Source: Flavobacteriia bacterium (GTDB lineage: Bacteria; Bacteroidota; Bacteroidia; Flavobacteriales; Schleiferiaceae). From it: a DNA stretch of 7,279 nt. The first letter of the stretch is position 1; each line of letters begins with the position of its first letter. Positions 6,570 to 7,279 of this stretch are shown here, piece by piece. The position numbers and the translations under genes are program-made. The notes under the pieces are model-generated. The model did no database searches. It worked only from the letters and a program-made list of their open reading frames with translations, and was not told where the DNA came from. The DNA lies in assembly GCA_949516455.1 (NCBI GenBank), contig CATILC010000222.1, positions 1 to 7,279 on the forward strand, read 5' to 3'.

Positions 6570-7279
6570 ATGGACAGAAGGGATGTACGGGCAAAAAAGC
6601 ACCTCGGTCAGCACTTCCTGAAAGAAACCACTTATTGCGAGCGCATCGCGGATGCACTGCAGCCGATAAAGAACAAACGCATCCTTGAGGTAGGACCCGG
6701 AACCGGCGCCCTGACTCACTTTCTGCTCGAAGGGGATCTAAGGGTCGTTGAGGTCGATACCGAATCGGTTGCCTACCTGCGCTCTGCCCTGCCCCAACTT
6801 CGATCAGCCATCATTGAAGAGGATTACTTGTCACTCGATCTTCAAATGATCTTTGAGGGCGCCAGCTTCAGCCTCTGCGGCAACTTTCCCTACAACATCA
6901 GCTCACAGATCGTCTTTCATGCCTTGGACCATCTGGAGCGCGTCGATGAAATCTGTGGCATGTTCCAACGGGAAATGGCCCGAAGGATCGCTGCTCCTCA
7001 CGGAAACAAAGAATACGGCATCCTTTCGGTACTGACCCAGGCATTCTACGATGTCACCTACCTCTTCGATGTACCACCCACTGCCTTCGTTCCACCGCCA
7101 AAGGTGACCTCTGGAGTGATCCACGCGCTGAAAAAGAAAAATGCAGAGACAGAGCATATTCCTCGAAAAGAGCTGAAACGCCTGGTCAAGCTTGCCTTCA
7201 ACCAAAGGCGAAAGACCCTTAAAAATGCCCTGAAAGTTCTTCAGCTCGATGAACAGCTACAGCAAATGGACATAGCCGG
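6570..7279 (+). CDS. rsmA: 16S rRNA (adenine(1518)-N6/adenine(1519)-N6)-dimethyltransferase RsmA/KsgA (partial, C-terminus outside window)
   Basis: RsmA (KsgA) dimethylates two adjacent adenines in the 3'-terminal hairpin of 16S rRNA, using S-adenosylmethionine, late in 30S subunit assembly. The visible 236 codons cover nearly all of the usual 260-odd residues. Diagnostic parts are HLGQHFL (11-17), the SAM-binding EVGPGTG (40-46), an acidic residue after the second strand (E61/D63), the catalytic N-F-P-Y motif (105-108), VPPTAFVPPPKVTSGVI near residue 168, and FNQRRKTLKN at 210-219. The start ATG is 2 bases after the peptidase stop, implying tight translational coupling. No Shine-Dalgarno is evident. 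Loss of RsmA function is the classical cause of kasugamycin resistance; the gene looks intact here. The only thing missing is the extreme C-terminus beyond the right edge. Confidence 0.97.
   Translation, partial: MDRRDVRAKKHLGQHFLKETTYCERIADALQPIKNKRILEVGPGTGALTHFLLEGDLRVVEVDTESVAYLRSALPQLRSAIIEEDYLSLDLQMIFEGASFSLCGNFPYNISSQIVFHALDHLERVDEICGMFQREMARRIAAPHGNKEYGILSVLTQAFYDVTYLFDVPPTAFVPPPKVTSGVIHALKKKNAETEHIPRKELKRLVKLAFNQRRKTLKNALKVLQLDEQLQQMDIA

Overview
The window reads as chromosomal DNA of a member of the Bacteroidota. Two predicted secreted proteins end in the C-terminal sorting domain of the type IX secretion system (T9SS), which is essentially confined to this phylum. Both also have signal peptides placed so that glutamine becomes the first mature residue, as is common in Bacteroidota. 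Ribosome binding sites are weak or absent, another habit of the phylum. The base composition is moderate rather than AT-rich, so this is not a typical AT-rich Flavobacterium. A more precise placement cannot be made from the sequence alone.

Layout: on the minus strand (1..1998) lies a carotenoid module. A CrtD/CrtI-family carotenoid desaturase (517..1998) is followed, with an 8-base overlap, by a multi-spanning membrane protein of the CruF-type carotenoid biosynthesis family (1..524, cut by the left edge). A 102-base AT-rich divergent intergenic region (1999..2100) contains a possible crtD promoter and a small inverted repeat. On the plus strand (2101..7279) four genes are packed head to tail: a secreted six-repeat kelch beta-propeller with a T9SS sorting domain (2101..3291), a secreted alpha/beta hydrolase with a T9SS sorting domain (3306..4514), a cytoplasmic M3 metallopeptidase of the oligopeptidase A type (4534..6567), and the 16S rRNA dimethyltransferase gene rsmA/ksgA (6570..end, cut by the right edge). 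The gaps are 14, 19 and 2 bases, with no terminator-like hairpin seen between them, so cotranscription is plausible.

How the genes fit together: CrtD plus a CruF-like hydratase is the pair expected for carotenoids with a hydrated, 3,4-desaturated acyclic end (saproxanthin, myxol or flexixanthin type), made in the membrane. The kelch protein and the hydrolase are probably exported together through T9SS to the cell surface or medium; their substrate or partner is unknown. The peptidase and RsmA are housekeeping functions that happen to lie downstream. I see no mobile element, CRISPR array, tRNA, rRNA or defence system. Apart from the 102-base divergent region the window is coding almost end to end, and no stretch of 300 bases lacks a gene. 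I find no convincing undescribed system; the least characterised part is the kelch/hydrolase T9SS pair.
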